Shown here in pieces: positions 43,834 to 51,806 of a stretch of 64,000 bases of DNA; positions within the stretch are counted from its first letter, which is position 1; each line of letters opens with the position of its first letter. The DNA comes from Amycolatopsis echigonensis (lineage in GTDB: Bacteria > Actinomycetota > Actinomycetes > Mycobacteriales > Pseudonocardiaceae). Both the position numbers and the translations under genes were made by a program. Below the pieces are notes generated by a model. That model searched no databases, was not told where the DNA came from, and saw nothing but the letters and a program-made list of their open reading frames with translations. The stretch lies in assembly GCF_014174495.1 (NCBI RefSeq), contig NZ_JACJHR010000001.1:186001-250000 (forward strand), written 5' to 3'.

Positions 43834-44928
43834 TCAGTGGACGTGAACCGGTTCCCACTCGGGGAACGGGTCGTCGGCGGCGACAGCGTCGGACAGGCAG
43901 CTTTCGAGCGCGTCGAGCAACGCGGCGTGCTCGAGACCGACACCGATGAACACCAGCTCCTGCTGGGGTTCGTCGGCGACGCCCTGCGGCTCGAACCGTG
44001 CGACGCTGCCCGCCTGCGACCACAGGCCAAGCGTGCCCGGACGGGTGCTGAGGCTGAAGAACCCCTTCGACCGCAGCACCGTGCCGAACTCGCCGGAGTC
44101 GAGCCGCGTCGTCACGAACTCCCACAGCCGCACCGGGTCGAACGCGCGGGCGGAGCGGAACACGACGCTGGAAATGCCGTACTCCTCGGTCTCCGGCACG
44201 TGGTCGCCGTTCAGTTCCGCCACCCAGCCCGGTGCTTGCCGCGCGCGTTCGGCGTCGTACCGGCCGGTGCCGAAGACCCGCGCCAGCGGCACCCGGCCGA
44301 ACTCGGCGGGCACGACGTCGGCGGCTGGGTTGAGGCGGCGCAGCGAGGCGAGCAGCTGGTCCTTTTCGGACGGAGTGACCAGGTCGGTTTTGTTCAGCAG
44401 CAGCACATCCGCGAACTCGACCTGGTCCATCAGCAGGTCGCTGACCGTCCGTTCGTCGCCTTCGTACTGGTCCAGGCGACGCTCGGCGAGGCTGTCCCCG
44501 CGGGCCAGTTCCCGGGCGAAGTTCGCCGCGTCCACCACGGTGACCATCGTGTCCAGCCGCGCCGACGACAGCACCGGGGAGCCGTCCTCGGCGGGGAACG
44601 AGAACGTCGCGGCGACCGGCATCGGCTCGGAGATACCGCTGGACTCGATGAGCAGATGGTCGAACCGCCCGTCCTCGCAGAGCCGGGCGACCTCGTCGAG
44701 CAGATCCTCGCGCAGGGTGCAGCAAATGCACCCGTTCGTCATCTCGACCAGCCGCTCCTCGGTCCGCGACACGCTGTCCCGCACGAGCGCGGCGTCGATG
44801 TTGACCTCGCTCATGTCGTTCACGATCACCGCGACCCGCAGGCCGTCGCGGTTGGCCAGGATCTCGTTGAGCAGCGTCGTTTTGCCCGCACCGAGGAATC
44901 CGGAAAGGACAGTGACCGGGACGCTCAC
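43834..44928 (-). CDS. COG0523/CobW-family GTPase (zinc metallochaperone)
   Basis: A 364-residue G3E GTPase. P-loop GFLGAGKTT (~10-18), the metal-binding CICC motif (Cys67, Cys69, Cys70), VVDAANF and NKTD (GTP base specificity) are intact; the CobW C-terminal domain covers ~255-364. Zur-regulated members (YciC, ZigA) insert zinc into proteins during starvation. It ends the minus-strand operon mrf-rpmE2-rpmF-cobW; its GTG overlaps the rpmF stop. Location among zinc-free ribosomal proteins supports a zinc role rather than cobalamin synthesis. Confidence 0.92.
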   Translation of the reverse strand: MSVPVTVLSGFLGAGKTTLLNEILANRDGLRVAVIVNDMSEVNIDAALVRDSVSRTEERLVEMTNGCICCTLREDLLDEVARLCEDGRFDHLLIESSGISEPMPVAATFSFPAEDGSPVLSSARLDTMVTVVDAANFARELARGDSLAERRLDQYEGDERTVSDLLMDQVEFADVLLLNKTDLVTPSEKDQLLASLRRLNPAADVVPAEFGRVPLARVFGTGRYDAERARQAPGWVAELNGDHVPETEEYGISSVVFRSARAFDPVRLWEFVTTRLDSGEFGTVLRSKGFFSLSTRPGTLGLWSQAGSVARFEPQGVADEPQQELVFIGVGLEHAALLDALESCLSDAVAADDPFPEWEPVHVH

Positions 44929-45083
44929 CGCTCGAGCCGCTGGAAGTGCTTGATCAGCTTGCGCGGCACCAGTTTCCGCTTGCCGTCGACGACGATCGGC
45001 ACCAGGTCCGGCGCCGTCGCCTTCCACTGCGAGCGGCGGGACCTCGTGTTGCTGCGCGACATTTTCCGCTTGGGGACGGCCAT
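44925..45083 (-). CDS. rpmF: Ribosomal protein bL32, cysteine-free (C-) paralogue
   Basis: A 52-residue bL32 starting [20 protein letters not shown]. The two CxxC pairs of the zinc-ribbon form are absent: there is no Cys at all. This is the zinc-independent version expressed when zinc is scarce. Its ATG overlaps the rpmE2 stop (TGATG), and its stop overlaps the cobW GTG. The constitutive Cys-containing copy must be elsewhere in the genome. Confidence 0.95.
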   Translation of the reverse strand: MAVPKRKMSRSNTRSRRSQWKATAPDLVPIVVDGKRKLVPRKLIKHFQRLER

Positions 45084-45346
45084 CAGCGCGCCCCTCCGCT
45101 CTTGCGCTGCCCGTAGCGGCGGTGGAACTTCTCGACCTGGCCCGCCGAATCGAGGACCCGCTGGGCGCCGGTCCAGAACGGATGCGACCACCCGCTGATG
45201 TCCACCGTCACGAGCGGGTAGGTGTTCCCGTCGGACCATTCGATCGTGCGGTCGGAGGTGGCGGTGGACCGGGTCAGGAACGCGTCGCCGGTCGACGAGT
45301 CCTTGAAGACCACCGGGTGGTAGTCGGGGTGGATGCCGGGTTTCAC
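45083..45346 (-). CDS. rpmE2: Ribosomal protein bL31 type B (zinc-free)
   Basis: An 87-residue type B bL31. [15 protein letters not shown] at the N-terminus, [22 protein letters not shown] and [21 protein letters not shown] are diagnostic. It lacks the Cys residues of type A L31 and replaces it in zinc starvation. The GTG at 45346 overlaps the mrf stop by 4 nt; the stop shares a base with the rpmF start. Confidence 0.96.
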   Translation of the reverse strand: MKPGIHPDYHPVVFKDSSTGDAFLTRSTATSDRTIEWSDGNTYPLVTVDISGWSHPFWTGAQRVLDSAGQVEKFHRRYGQRKSGGAR

Positions 45347-46593
45347 CGAGTTTCGTCCTTCTGGTTGGCGGCGTTCGCGTGCCGGTCGGGTTCTTCGGTT
45401 TCTTCGCAGGGGTCCTCGTGCCAGTCCCCGAACGGATCGGGATACTCGCGCCAGGCGGCTTCGCCTTCGGCGAGTTCGGCGTCGGTGAGCAGGGCTGCTC
45501 GCAACGCGCTTTCGATCTCCGCCGGAGCGGCCTGGTCGGTGACGATCACCAGCTCCTGCGCGCGGTCGCCGTGCACCGGGTCCCAGCGCAGCGAGGCGAG
45601 CGTGCGGCGTTCGGGGGAGACGTCGGCCCAGTCCGGTCCGTCCGGCGAGGCGAGCCACGGCCCGGCGTGCCCGATGCCGAGCCCGCCGCCCGCCGATTCG
45701 ATCCAGAACGCGACGTCCGGCTGGCTCGCCACCCAAGCCCGGCCGCGGGTGCGGACCACGCCGTCGAGCAGCAGGTCGATCGCCTCGTGCAGCCGCTCCG
45801 GATGGAACGGGCGCTGCGCGGTGAACCGCAGCAGTTCGATCCCGCAGTCCGGATGCAGCGGCGGGGCCCCGCGCAGCAACGCGCCGTGCAGGTCGGTGAC
45901 CTCGCCGCGGCGCGCGTCGGCCGGGATCGCGGCGAACAGCCCGGCGGCGTCGGTGCGGGCCAGCTCGACCCGCGGGACGGACGGCGCGACCCGGTCCAGC
46001 ACTGCCGAGGATTTGGCCGCGCACCAGGCGTCCGGCGCGGCTCCGGCGAGCACGAGGACGTCCGCGGATTCCACTTGGGACAGTGCGACCTGCGCGACCG
46101 TCCGCTCGTCCTCGGGGCTGCCGTGCAGACTGCGTTCGGCGAGCAGGTCGTCGCCGGTGACGTCGGCGAGCCAGGTCGCGCAGTCGAGCACGGTGAACAC
46201 CGCTTCGAGTTCGACGTCGTCGCTCACCGGGCGGTCGCCGACCAGGACGTTGCGGATCGCCCAGCTCACCGGCTCCGGCTCCATCGCCTCGTCCAGCCGC
46301 ACCACGATGCGGTCGACCTGCGGCATCCGGGCCAGCCGGCGCAGCAGCGGCAGCAGGTCCTCGCGCAGCGTGCAGTTGACGCAGCCGTGCGCGAGTTCGA
46401 GCGGCGTCAGCTCGTCGCGGCCGCGCAGGCGGATCCGGCGGCGCACGATGCCGGATCCGATGTCGCGGAGGTCGTGGTGGACGACGGCGGTGCCGGGGCT
46501 CGCTCGGAGCAGGAGCGCGGCGAGGGCGTCGGCTTGCCTGGTGCGGGCGATCCCGCCGCAGAGCACGAGCGGGACACGCGGACGTAGGGGCAC
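45343..46593 (-). CDS. mrf: Mrf-like CobW-related ribosome-hibernation recruitment factor
   Basis: A 416-residue CobW-related protein with no usable P-loop ([16 protein letters not shown] replaces GxxxxGKT). It keeps the CVNC motif (Cys71, Cys74) in [45 protein letters not shown] and the C-terminal [12 protein letters not shown] closely resemble my recollection of mycobacterial Rv0106/Mrf, the zinc-sensing protein that recruits the hibernation factor MPY to C- ribosomes. The position, first gene of a Zur-boxed operon of C- ribosomal proteins, fits. GTG start at 46593. Assignment is by recognised motifs, not alignment. Confidence 0.82.
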   Translation of the reverse strand: MPLRPRVPLVLCGGIARTRQADALAALLLRASPGTAVVHHDLRDIGSGIVRRRIRLRGRDELTPLELAHGCVNCTLREDLLPLLRRLARMPQVDRIVVRLDEAMEPEPVSWAIRNVLVGDRPVSDDVELEAVFTVLDCATWLADVTGDDLLAERSLHGSPEDERTVAQVALSQVESADVLVLAGAAPDAWCAAKSSAVLDRVAPSVPRVELARTDAAGLFAAIPADARRGEVTDLHGALLRGAPPLHPDCGIELLRFTAQRPFHPERLHEAIDLLLDGVVRTRGRAWVASQPDVAFWIESAGGGLGIGHAGPWLASPDGPDWADVSPERRTLASLRWDPVHGDRAQELVIVTDQAAPAEIESALRAALLTDAELAEGEAAWREYPDPFGDWHEDPCEETEEPDRHANAANQKDETR

Positions 46594-46628
46594 TGGATCT
46601 CCAGACGACGGGTCGGGGTACGGTGGCG

Positions 46629-46658
46629 AGCGTAATTGAACATGAATGTCACTATCAA
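46629..46658 (-). promoter_or_regulatory. Promoter of the mrf operon
   Basis: On the minus strand, TTGATA (46658-46653) and TACGCT (46634-46629) are 18 nt apart. The Zur-like box fills most of the spacer. The mrf GTG lies 36 nt downstream of the -10. Confidence 0.6.
46637..46651. promoter_or_regulatory. Zur-type zinc box
   Basis: TGAACATGAATGTCA matches the actinobacterial Zur consensus TGAAAATGATTTTCA at 12 of 15 positions. It lies between the divergent mrf and rpmB operons (starts 46593 and 46672) and overlaps the minus promoter spacer, so zinc-loaded Zur could repress both directions. Confidence 0.8.
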
Positions 46659-46671
46659 CTTGGGAGGGTCC

Positions 46672-46908
46672 GTGTCAGCCGTGTGCCAGGTCACCGGCCG
46701 CGCGCCGGGCTACGGCAAGCAGGTCTCGCATTCGCACCGCCGCACGTCGCGGCGGTGGGAGCCGAATCTGCAGACGCGCCGCTACTACGTGCCGAGCCTC
46801 GGCCGCACCGTGCGGCTCAAGGTGTCGGCGAAGGGCATGAAGACGATCGACAAACACGGCATCGAGGCCGTTGTCGCCGGTCTCCTGGCGAAGGGGGCGA
46901 AGTTCTAG
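46672..46908 (+). CDS. rpmB: Ribosomal protein bL28, zinc-free paralogue
   Basis: A 78-residue bL28. [20 protein letters not shown] at the N-terminus is the L28 signature, but the CxxC pairs are lost: one isolated Cys (residue 5) remains. The GTG at 46672 with GGGAGGG upstream is preferred to upstream ATGs at 46636 and 46642 because those overlap the Zur box. The rpmG ATG follows the stop directly. Confidence 0.95.
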   Translation: MSAVCQVTGRAPGYGKQVSHSHRRTSRRWEPNLQTRRYYVPSLGRTVRLKVSAKGMKTIDKHGIEAVVAGLLAKGAKF

Positions 46909-47076
46909 ATGGCGAAGAGCACCGACATCCGGCCGATCATCAAACTGCGGTCGACCGCGGGGACCGGCTACACGTATGTCACGAAGAAGAACCGACGCAA
47001 CGACCCAGACCGGATGGTGTTGCGCAAATACGACCCCGGGGCGCGCAAGCACGTCGAATTCAAGGAAGAACGCTGA
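46909..47076 (+). CDS. rpmG: Ribosomal protein bL33, cysteine-free
   Basis: A 55-residue bL33 beginning [18 protein letters not shown] and including [20 protein letters not shown]. No Cys is present, so it is the C- form. The start codon follows the rpmB stop without a gap, and the stop overlaps the rpsN start (TGATG), consistent with coupled translation. Confidence 0.96.
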   Translation: MAKSTDIRPIIKLRSTAGTGYTYVTKKNRRNDPDRMVLRKYDPGARKHVEFKEER

Positions 47077-47381
47077 TGGCGAAAAAGTCGAAAATCGCGA
47101 AGAACGAGCAGCGGAAGGTGATCGCCGCGCGGTACGTGGAACGCCGGCGCGCGCTCAAGGCGGTGATCGCATCGCCGACCGCGTCGGCCGAGGAGAAGGC
47201 CGACGCAGTGGTTGCACTGCAACGGATGCCGCGCGACGCCAGCCGCACGCGCATCCGCAACCGCGACGCCGCCGACGGCCGTCCGCGGGGATACCTGCGC
47301 AAATTCGGGCTGTCGCGGGTGCGCATGCGGCAGATGGCGCACAACGGGGAACTGCCCGGCGTTTCGAAGTCGAGCTGGTGA
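47076..47381 (+). CDS. rpsN: Ribosomal protein uS14, zinc-free long form
   Basis: A 101-residue uS14 of the long, cysteine-free type: [16 protein letters not shown] at the start, [17 protein letters not shown] and [19 protein letters not shown] in the RNA-binding core. The zinc-binding CxxC pairs of the short S14 are absent. It replaces the zinc form under limitation. ATG overlaps the rpmG stop; the C-terminus ends GVSKSSW as in the family. Confidence 0.96.
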   Translation: MAKKSKIAKNEQRKVIAARYVERRRALKAVIASPTASAEEKADAVVALQRMPRDASRTRIRNRDAADGRPRGYLRKFGLSRVRMRQMAHNGELPGVSKSSW

Positions 47382-47386
47382 GCGCG

Positions 47387-47623
47387 ATGCCTAAACCGGA
47401 CCGGACGCCGCGCCGTCGCCCGAACCCCTTCCACGCGGCCGGAATCACCAGGGTGGACTGGAAAGACGTCGACCTGCTGCGGAAATTCATCTCCGACCGC
47501 GGCAAGATCCGAGCCCGCCGGGTCACCGGACTGACGCCGCAGCAACAGAAACAAGTGGCGACGGCGATCAAGAACGCGCGGGAGATGGCGCTGCTGCCCT
47601 ACCCGACGGCGGCGCGGAGCTGA
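47387..47623 (+). CDS. rpsR: Ribosomal protein bS18, zinc-free paralogue
   Basis: A 78-residue bS18. [20 protein letters not shown] followed by [19 protein letters not shown] and [12 protein letters not shown] identify it. It has no Cys. The ATG at 47387 is taken as start; the GTG at 47378, which overlaps the rpsN stop as GTGA, is an in-frame alternative. It is the last gene before a strong hairpin. Confidence 0.95.
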   Translation: MPKPDRTPRRRPNPFHAAGITRVDWKDVDLLRKFISDRGKIRARRVTGLTPQQQKQVATAIKNAREMALLPYPTAARS

Positions 47624-47629
47624 AACGGA

Positions 47630-47668
47630 GGCGCGGCTGGGCGGACGCGGGGCTCGTCCAGCCGCGCC
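47630..47668. terminator. Terminator hairpin after the C- ribosomal protein operon
   Basis: GGCGCGGCTGG (47630-47640) pairs perfectly with CCAGCCGCGCC (47658-47668), starting 6 nt after the rpsR stop. The 17-nt loop can form a shorter inner stem. Confidence 0.7.
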
Positions 47669-47839
47669 CGGATCCGTCGGGTGAACTGCCGGAAAGGGAC
47701 AGTCGGCACCGTCGTTCCGAGATCTGTCAGTGGCATGACCCACACTCGGCGTGCGAATCGGCACCCCGCCCATAACTTCGCCTTCCTCCCCTCCGCTGCC
47801 CTCAACGGAGGCGCTTCGCGCCGCTGTTAGATTCCCAGC

Positions 47840-49066
47840 ATGGACGACCCGCACTACCTTTCCGGCCTGAACCTGACCGGCCGCCGCGTCGTGGTGTTCG
47901 GCGGCGGTTCCGTGGCCCAGCGCCGGCTGCCCCGGCTGATCAGCGCGGGCGCCCGCGTCGAACTGGTGTCGCCGCACACGACGCCGTCGGTGCAGGGGAT
48001 GGCGGACGCGGGGGAGCTGGTGTGGCATCAGCGCCGCTACGCCGAGGGCGATCTGCGCGCCGCTTGGTACGCGCTGGCCTGCACGAACGACCCGGAGACC
48101 AACGCCGCGATCTGCGCCGAGGCGGAACGGGAACGCGTCTTCTGCGTCCGCGCCGACGAGGGCGAGTCCGGGTCGGCGGTGACCCCGGCGACCGGACGGC
48201 ACGGCGGTCTCCTGTTCGGCGTCCTGTCCGGCGGAGAACCGCTCCGCTCGGCCGCGGTCCGCGATTCGATGCTGGACGGCCTGCACGCGGGCACCATCGA
48301 GGACGGCCGCCAGCCGCATCCGGAAGGCACGTTGCCCGGGATCGCGCTGGTCGGCGGCGGGCCCGGCGACCCGGACTTGATCACCGTCCGCGCCCGGCGG
48401 CTGCTGTCGCGCGCCGACGTCGTGGTCGTCGACCGGCTCGGACCGCGCGAGCTGCTCGACGAGCTCGCGCCCGAGGTCGAGGTCATCGACGCGGCGAAGA
48501 TCCCGTACGGCCGCGCGGCGAGCCAGGACGTGATCAACCGGACGCTCATCGAGAAAGCCAAGGAAGGCAAGTTCGTCGTCCGGCTCAAGGGCGGCGACCC
48601 GTACCTGTTCGGCCGCGGGTTCGAAGAGGTCCAGGCGTGCGCCGAAGCGGGCGTGCCGGTGACCATGGTCCCGGGCATCACCTCGGCGTTCGCGGTGCCC
48701 GCGGTGGCGGACGTCCCGGTGACGCACCGCGGGGTCGCGCACGAGGTGGTCGTCGTGTCCGGGCACGTCGCGCCGGGGGACGAGCGGTCGCTGGTGGACT
48801 GGTCGCTGCTGGCCCGGATGCGCGGGACGATCGTGCTGATGATGGGCGTCGAACGGCTGCCGAAGTTCGCCGCCGCCCTGCTCGAAGGCGGCCGTCCGGG
48901 CGACACGCCGGTCGCGGTGGTCGAGGACGGGACGATGCGGACCCAGCGCGTGCTGCGGTCCACGCTCGCCTCGGTGGCCGAGGAAGCGGAGGCCGCGGGC
49001 GTGCGGCCGCCCGCGGTGATCGTGTTCGGCCCGGTGGCCGGTCTGGACCGGAACCAAGCGGGATAA
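47840..49066 (+). CDS. cysG: Siroheme synthase (precorrin-2 dehydrogenase plus uroporphyrinogen-III methyltransferase)
   Basis: A 408-residue fusion. Residues ~5-150 form the NAD-binding precorrin-2 dehydrogenase/chelatase domain (VVVFGGGSVAQRRLPRL). Residues ~160-405 are the SAM-dependent C-methyltransferase, with VGGGPGDPDLITVRA, RLKGGDPYLFGRG and VPGITSAFAVPA. The dimerisation/chelatase segment is short, as in actinobacterial versions. It makes siroheme for sulfite or nitrite reductase, relevant to sulfite from SsuD. It appears to be transcribed alone. Confidence 0.92.
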   Translation: MDDPHYLSGLNLTGRRVVVFGGGSVAQRRLPRLISAGARVELVSPHTTPSVQGMADAGELVWHQRRYAEGDLRAAWYALACTNDPETNAAICAEAERERVFCVRADEGESGSAVTPATGRHGGLLFGVLSGGEPLRSAAVRDSMLDGLHAGTIEDGRQPHPEGTLPGIALVGGGPGDPDLITVRARRLLSRADVVVVDRLGPRELLDELAPEVEVIDAAKIPYGRAASQDVINRTLIEKAKEGKFVVRLKGGDPYLFGRGFEEVQACAEAGVPVTMVPGITSAFAVPAVADVPVTHRGVAHEVVVVSGHVAPGDERSLVDWSLLARMRGTIVLMMGVERLPKFAAALLEGGRPGDTPVAVVEDGTMRTQRVLRSTLASVAEEAEAAGVRPPAVIVFGPVAGLDRNQAG

Positions 49067-49096
49067 CGCAGACAGCGGGGCCGTCCGCGCGCGAAG

Positions 49097-49864
49097 ATGG
49101 CGGCTATGACCTTGCCTGCCCTGCCCGAGGAATCCTTCCGGCGCGTGCTCTGCGTCGTCGCGCACCCGGACGACATGGAGTACGGCACGTCCGCGGCCGT
49201 CGCGCGCTGGACCGCGCGCGGCATCGAGGTCGGATACCTCCTGCTCACCCGCGGCGAGGCAGGCATGCCGAATCCGCCCGAGGAGACGGCCCGCCTGCGC
49301 GTCGCCGAGCAGCGCAACGCCTGCGCGGCCGTCGGCGTCGAGCGCCTGACCGTCCTCGAACACCCGGACGGCGTGCTCGTCTACGGCCTTGACCTGCGTC
49401 GGGACATCTCCCGCGAGATCCGCCGGTTCAAGCCCGACGTCGTGCTCGGCTGCGGATTCGACGTCGAAACGCCCTACGGCTTCGACCAGGCCGACCACCG
49501 CGCGGCCGGGCTCGCGACGCTCGACGCGATCCGCGACGCGGGCAACCGGTGGGTCTTCCCGGAGCAGATCGACGACGAGGGCCTGGCCGCGCATTCGGCG
49601 CGCTGGTACCTCGTCCCGGGACTCCCCGGTTCCGGCGCGACGCACGGCGTCGACGTCACGGGCGAGCCGCTGCGGCGCGGCGTCGCGTCCCTGGAGGCGC
49701 ACGCCGCGTACCTGGCCGCGCTCCCGGACCATCCCGCGCCCGCGGACTTCATTCCGCAGTTCACGGCGATCAGCGGCAAGGCCGCGGGCGTCGAGCACGC
49801 CGTTCTGTTCCGCGCGCACGACCTGCAGGCTCCGCCGGACTTCCCCGCTCCCGACGAGGACTGA
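49097..49864 (+). CDS. PIG-L family N-deacetylase
   Basis: A 255-residue LmbE/PIG-L protein. VVAHPDDMEYG (~18-28) and QADHRAAGL provide the zinc-binding His, Asp and His. The usual AHPDDE motif has Met instead of Glu after DD, as in several MshB-like and Mca-like relatives. The enzymes deacetylate GlcNAc conjugates such as mycothiol precursors, but context does not identify the substrate. Starts at 49097 or 49106 are equally possible. Confidence 0.85.
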   Translation: MAAMTLPALPEESFRRVLCVVAHPDDMEYGTSAAVARWTARGIEVGYLLLTRGEAGMPNPPEETARLRVAEQRNACAAVGVERLTVLEHPDGVLVYGLDLRRDISREIRRFKPDVVLGCGFDVETPYGFDQADHRAAGLATLDAIRDAGNRWVFPEQIDDEGLAAHSARWYLVPGLPGSGATHGVDVTGEPLRRGVASLEAHAAYLAALPDHPAPADFIPQFTAISGKAAGVEHAVLFRAHDLQAPPDFPAPDED

Positions 49865-49874
49865 TCCGAGACGT

Positions 49875-49927
49875 TCCGTGAAGGACTCCTTGAGGGAATC
49901 TGATTCCCTCAAGGAGTCCTTCACGGA
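49875..49927. terminator. 53-bp perfect palindrome (GTGAAGGACTCC family)
   Basis: 26-nt arms, 49875-49900 and 49902-49927, are exact reverse complements around a single T. Outer arm TCCGTGAAGGACTCCTTGA, core GGGAATC-T-GATTCCC. It lies between the ends of two convergent genes, 11 nt after the PIG-L stop. The perfection of the arms suggests recent spread or maintenance as a structured element. Confidence 0.85.
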
Positions 49928-49944
49928 CCTCGGGGCCGAGGGAA

Positions 49945-50820
49945 TCAGGCGGGATAGCGGCGGAAGGCGAAGTCCCGGATCGCCGCGCTGAGCCGTTTCG
50001 GGTCGAACCGCAGCTCGACCGGGCTGCGAGCCTGCACGAACTCGGCGTTCGGCAGGTCCTCGGCCAAGCTGCCCGCGTCGCCGAACGGGTGGATCGGGTC
50101 GCCCTCGTGCCCGATCACCAGCGTCGGCGTGGTGATCGTGCCCCGGATCGACTTGGGCGGCGCGATCCGGCCGAACAGGACGCCGTGCAGCAACGCGGCC
50201 ATCGGCGCCGGTTCCTGGCTCAGCGTGTCCGTGATGACGTCCACCCACTGGTTGCCGTGCGGCACGAGCTGCGCGGCCAGCGACACGCCGCGCACCGTCG
50301 CGGGCAGGAACCGCGCGGCGAACAGCAGCGGCGCGAAGGTCAGCAGCCCGGCGATGATCGCGTTGTCCAGCACCGGCATTTCGACGATGAGCCCGCGCGT
50401 CCGCGACGGCGCGGCGACAGCCACCTCCAGCGCCACGTTCGCGCCCAGCGAGGTGCCGCCGACCACCGCGTCCTCGATCTCCAGATGGTCGAGCAGCGCG
50501 ACGGCCTGCTCGCCGAAGGCGGGCATCGAATAGCGCCACGACTGCGTCGGCCGGTCGGAATCGCCGTGGCCGAGCAGGTCGAGGGTGACCACGCGGAATC
50601 CCGCGCGGGCGAGCCGCCGGGCCAGCGGCGCGTGCATCCGGCGGGTGAACATGATCCCGTGCATCAGCACCACGACGCGGTCGCCGCTGCCGTATTCGGT
50701 GTAGCACAGGCGCTGGCCCTCGTGCCGGAACGAGCCGGACAGCTCGATCGGCCGGGCCTTGCGGGCCGCCGCGGGTTCCGCCGGCGGGGCGTCGGCGACG
50801 GGCACGGGTGCCGGGTCCAT
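49945..50820 (-). CDS. Alpha/beta-fold hydrolase
   Basis: A 291-residue hydrolase. VLMHGIMFTRRMHAPLARRL (~50-70) gives the oxyanion HG motif, and GGTSLGANVALEVA contains the nucleophile Ser in a G-T-S-L-G elbow. GHEGDPIHPFGDA holds the acid Asp; the expected late catalytic His is not obvious, the nearest candidate being in the IHPF segment. A ~45-residue Pro/Ala-rich N-terminus precedes the fold. The ATG at 50820 follows GGAGAGGGAGG. The substrate is unknown. Confidence 0.83.
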   Translation of the reverse strand: MDPAPVPVADAPPAEPAAARKARPIELSGSFRHEGQRLCYTEYGSGDRVVVLMHGIMFTRRMHAPLARRLARAGFRVVTLDLLGHGDSDRPTQSWRYSMPAFGEQAVALLDHLEIEDAVVGGTSLGANVALEVAVAAPSRTRGLIVEMPVLDNAIIAGLLTFAPLLFAARFLPATVRGVSLAAQLVPHGNQWVDVITDTLSQEPAPMAALLHGVLFGRIAPPKSIRGTITTPTLVIGHEGDPIHPFGDAGSLAEDLPNAEFVQARSPVELRFDPKRLSAAIRDFAFRRYPA

Positions 50821-50911
50821 ACGGGCGCCTCCCTCTCCACCTCGGGTCTCCAGGAAAGCATCCCGCGGCTGTGTTGGCACAGTGTCAACCGGATGAGCTG
50901 GGGTGCGGACG

Positions 50912-51772
50912 ATGAGTCAAGATGATCGCATGACCGAACCAGTAGCCGCCCTTCCCGAACTCGCCTCGCTCCGCGTCGGCCTCGACGGCCCGGTCGCCGA
51001 GGTCACCCTGCTCGGCCCGGGCAAGGGCAACGCGATGGGCCCCGACTTCTGGCGCGAGCTGCCGCAGGTGTTCGCCGCCCTCGACGCCGACCCGCGCGTG
51101 CGCGCCGTCGTCCTCGCCGGAAGCGGCAAGCATTTCTCCTACGGACTCGACCTGCCCGCGATGATGGGCAGCTGGGCTCCGCTGCTGGCCGGCGACGCGC
51201 TGGCCGGGCCGCGCACCGAGTTCCACCGCGAGGTCCAGCGGCTGCAGCAGGCGGTCAGCTCGATCGCCGAATGCCGCAAACCGGTCGTCGCCGCCGTGTC
51301 CGGCTGGTGCATCGGCGGCGGCGTGGACGTCATCACCGCCGCCGACATCCGCCTGGCCAGCGAGGACGCCAAGTTCAGCGTCCGCGAGGTGAAGGTCGCG
51401 ATCGTCGCCGACATCGGCAGCCTGCAGCGGCTCGCGCCGATCATCGGCGAGGGCCACGTCCGCGAGCTCGCCCTGACCGGCAAGGACATCGACGCCGCGC
51501 GGGCGGAGAAGATCGGCCTGGTCAACGACGTGTACCCGGACCAGGAGACGCTGCTGGCCAAGGCCCGCGAACTGGCCGCGGAGATCGCCGCGAACCCGCC
51601 GCTGGTCGTCCAGGGCACCAAGCAGGTGCTGTCGACCAACACCGAACGCCAGGTCGCCGAGGGCCTGCGCTACGTCGCCGCGTGGAACTCCGCGTTCCTG
51701 CCGAGCAAGGACCTCCAGGAAGCCGTCCAGGCCTTCCTGGAGCGACGCGCGCCGGAGTTCAAGGGCGAGTAG
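50912..51772 (+). CDS. Crotonase-family enoyl-CoA hydratase, dienoyl-CoA isomerase-like
   Basis: A 286-residue crotonase. The oxyanion hole lies in HFSYGLDLPAM and CIGGGVDVITAADIRLAS. Residues resembling the acidic set of delta3,5-delta2,4-dienoyl-CoA isomerase appear in the first oxyanion segment (Asp of GLDL) and VAIVADIGSLQRLAPIIGEG (Asp), rather than the two Glu of hydratases. Thus isomerisation in unsaturated fatty acid oxidation is likely. Alternative ATG at 50930. The acyl-CoA synthetase gene follows after 34 nt, probably in one operon. Confidence 0.87.
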   Translation: MSQDDRMTEPVAALPELASLRVGLDGPVAEVTLLGPGKGNAMGPDFWRELPQVFAALDADPRVRAVVLAGSGKHFSYGLDLPAMMGSWAPLLAGDALAGPRTEFHREVQRLQQAVSSIAECRKPVVAAVSGWCIGGGVDVITAADIRLASEDAKFSVREVKVAIVADIGSLQRLAPIIGEGHVRELALTGKDIDAARAEKIGLVNDVYPDQETLLAKARELAAEIAANPPLVVQGTKQVLSTNTERQVAEGLRYVAAWNSAFLPSKDLQEAVQAFLERRAPEFKGE

Positions 51773-51806
51773 AACAGGCACGGAAGGCGAGCACGAGGAG
51801 TACGAC

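Noticed and set aside
47060..50707. 1215-codon minus-strand open frame
   Set aside because: Overlaps rpsN, rpsR, cysG and the PIG-L gene, all with unmistakable motifs; composition is shadow-like.
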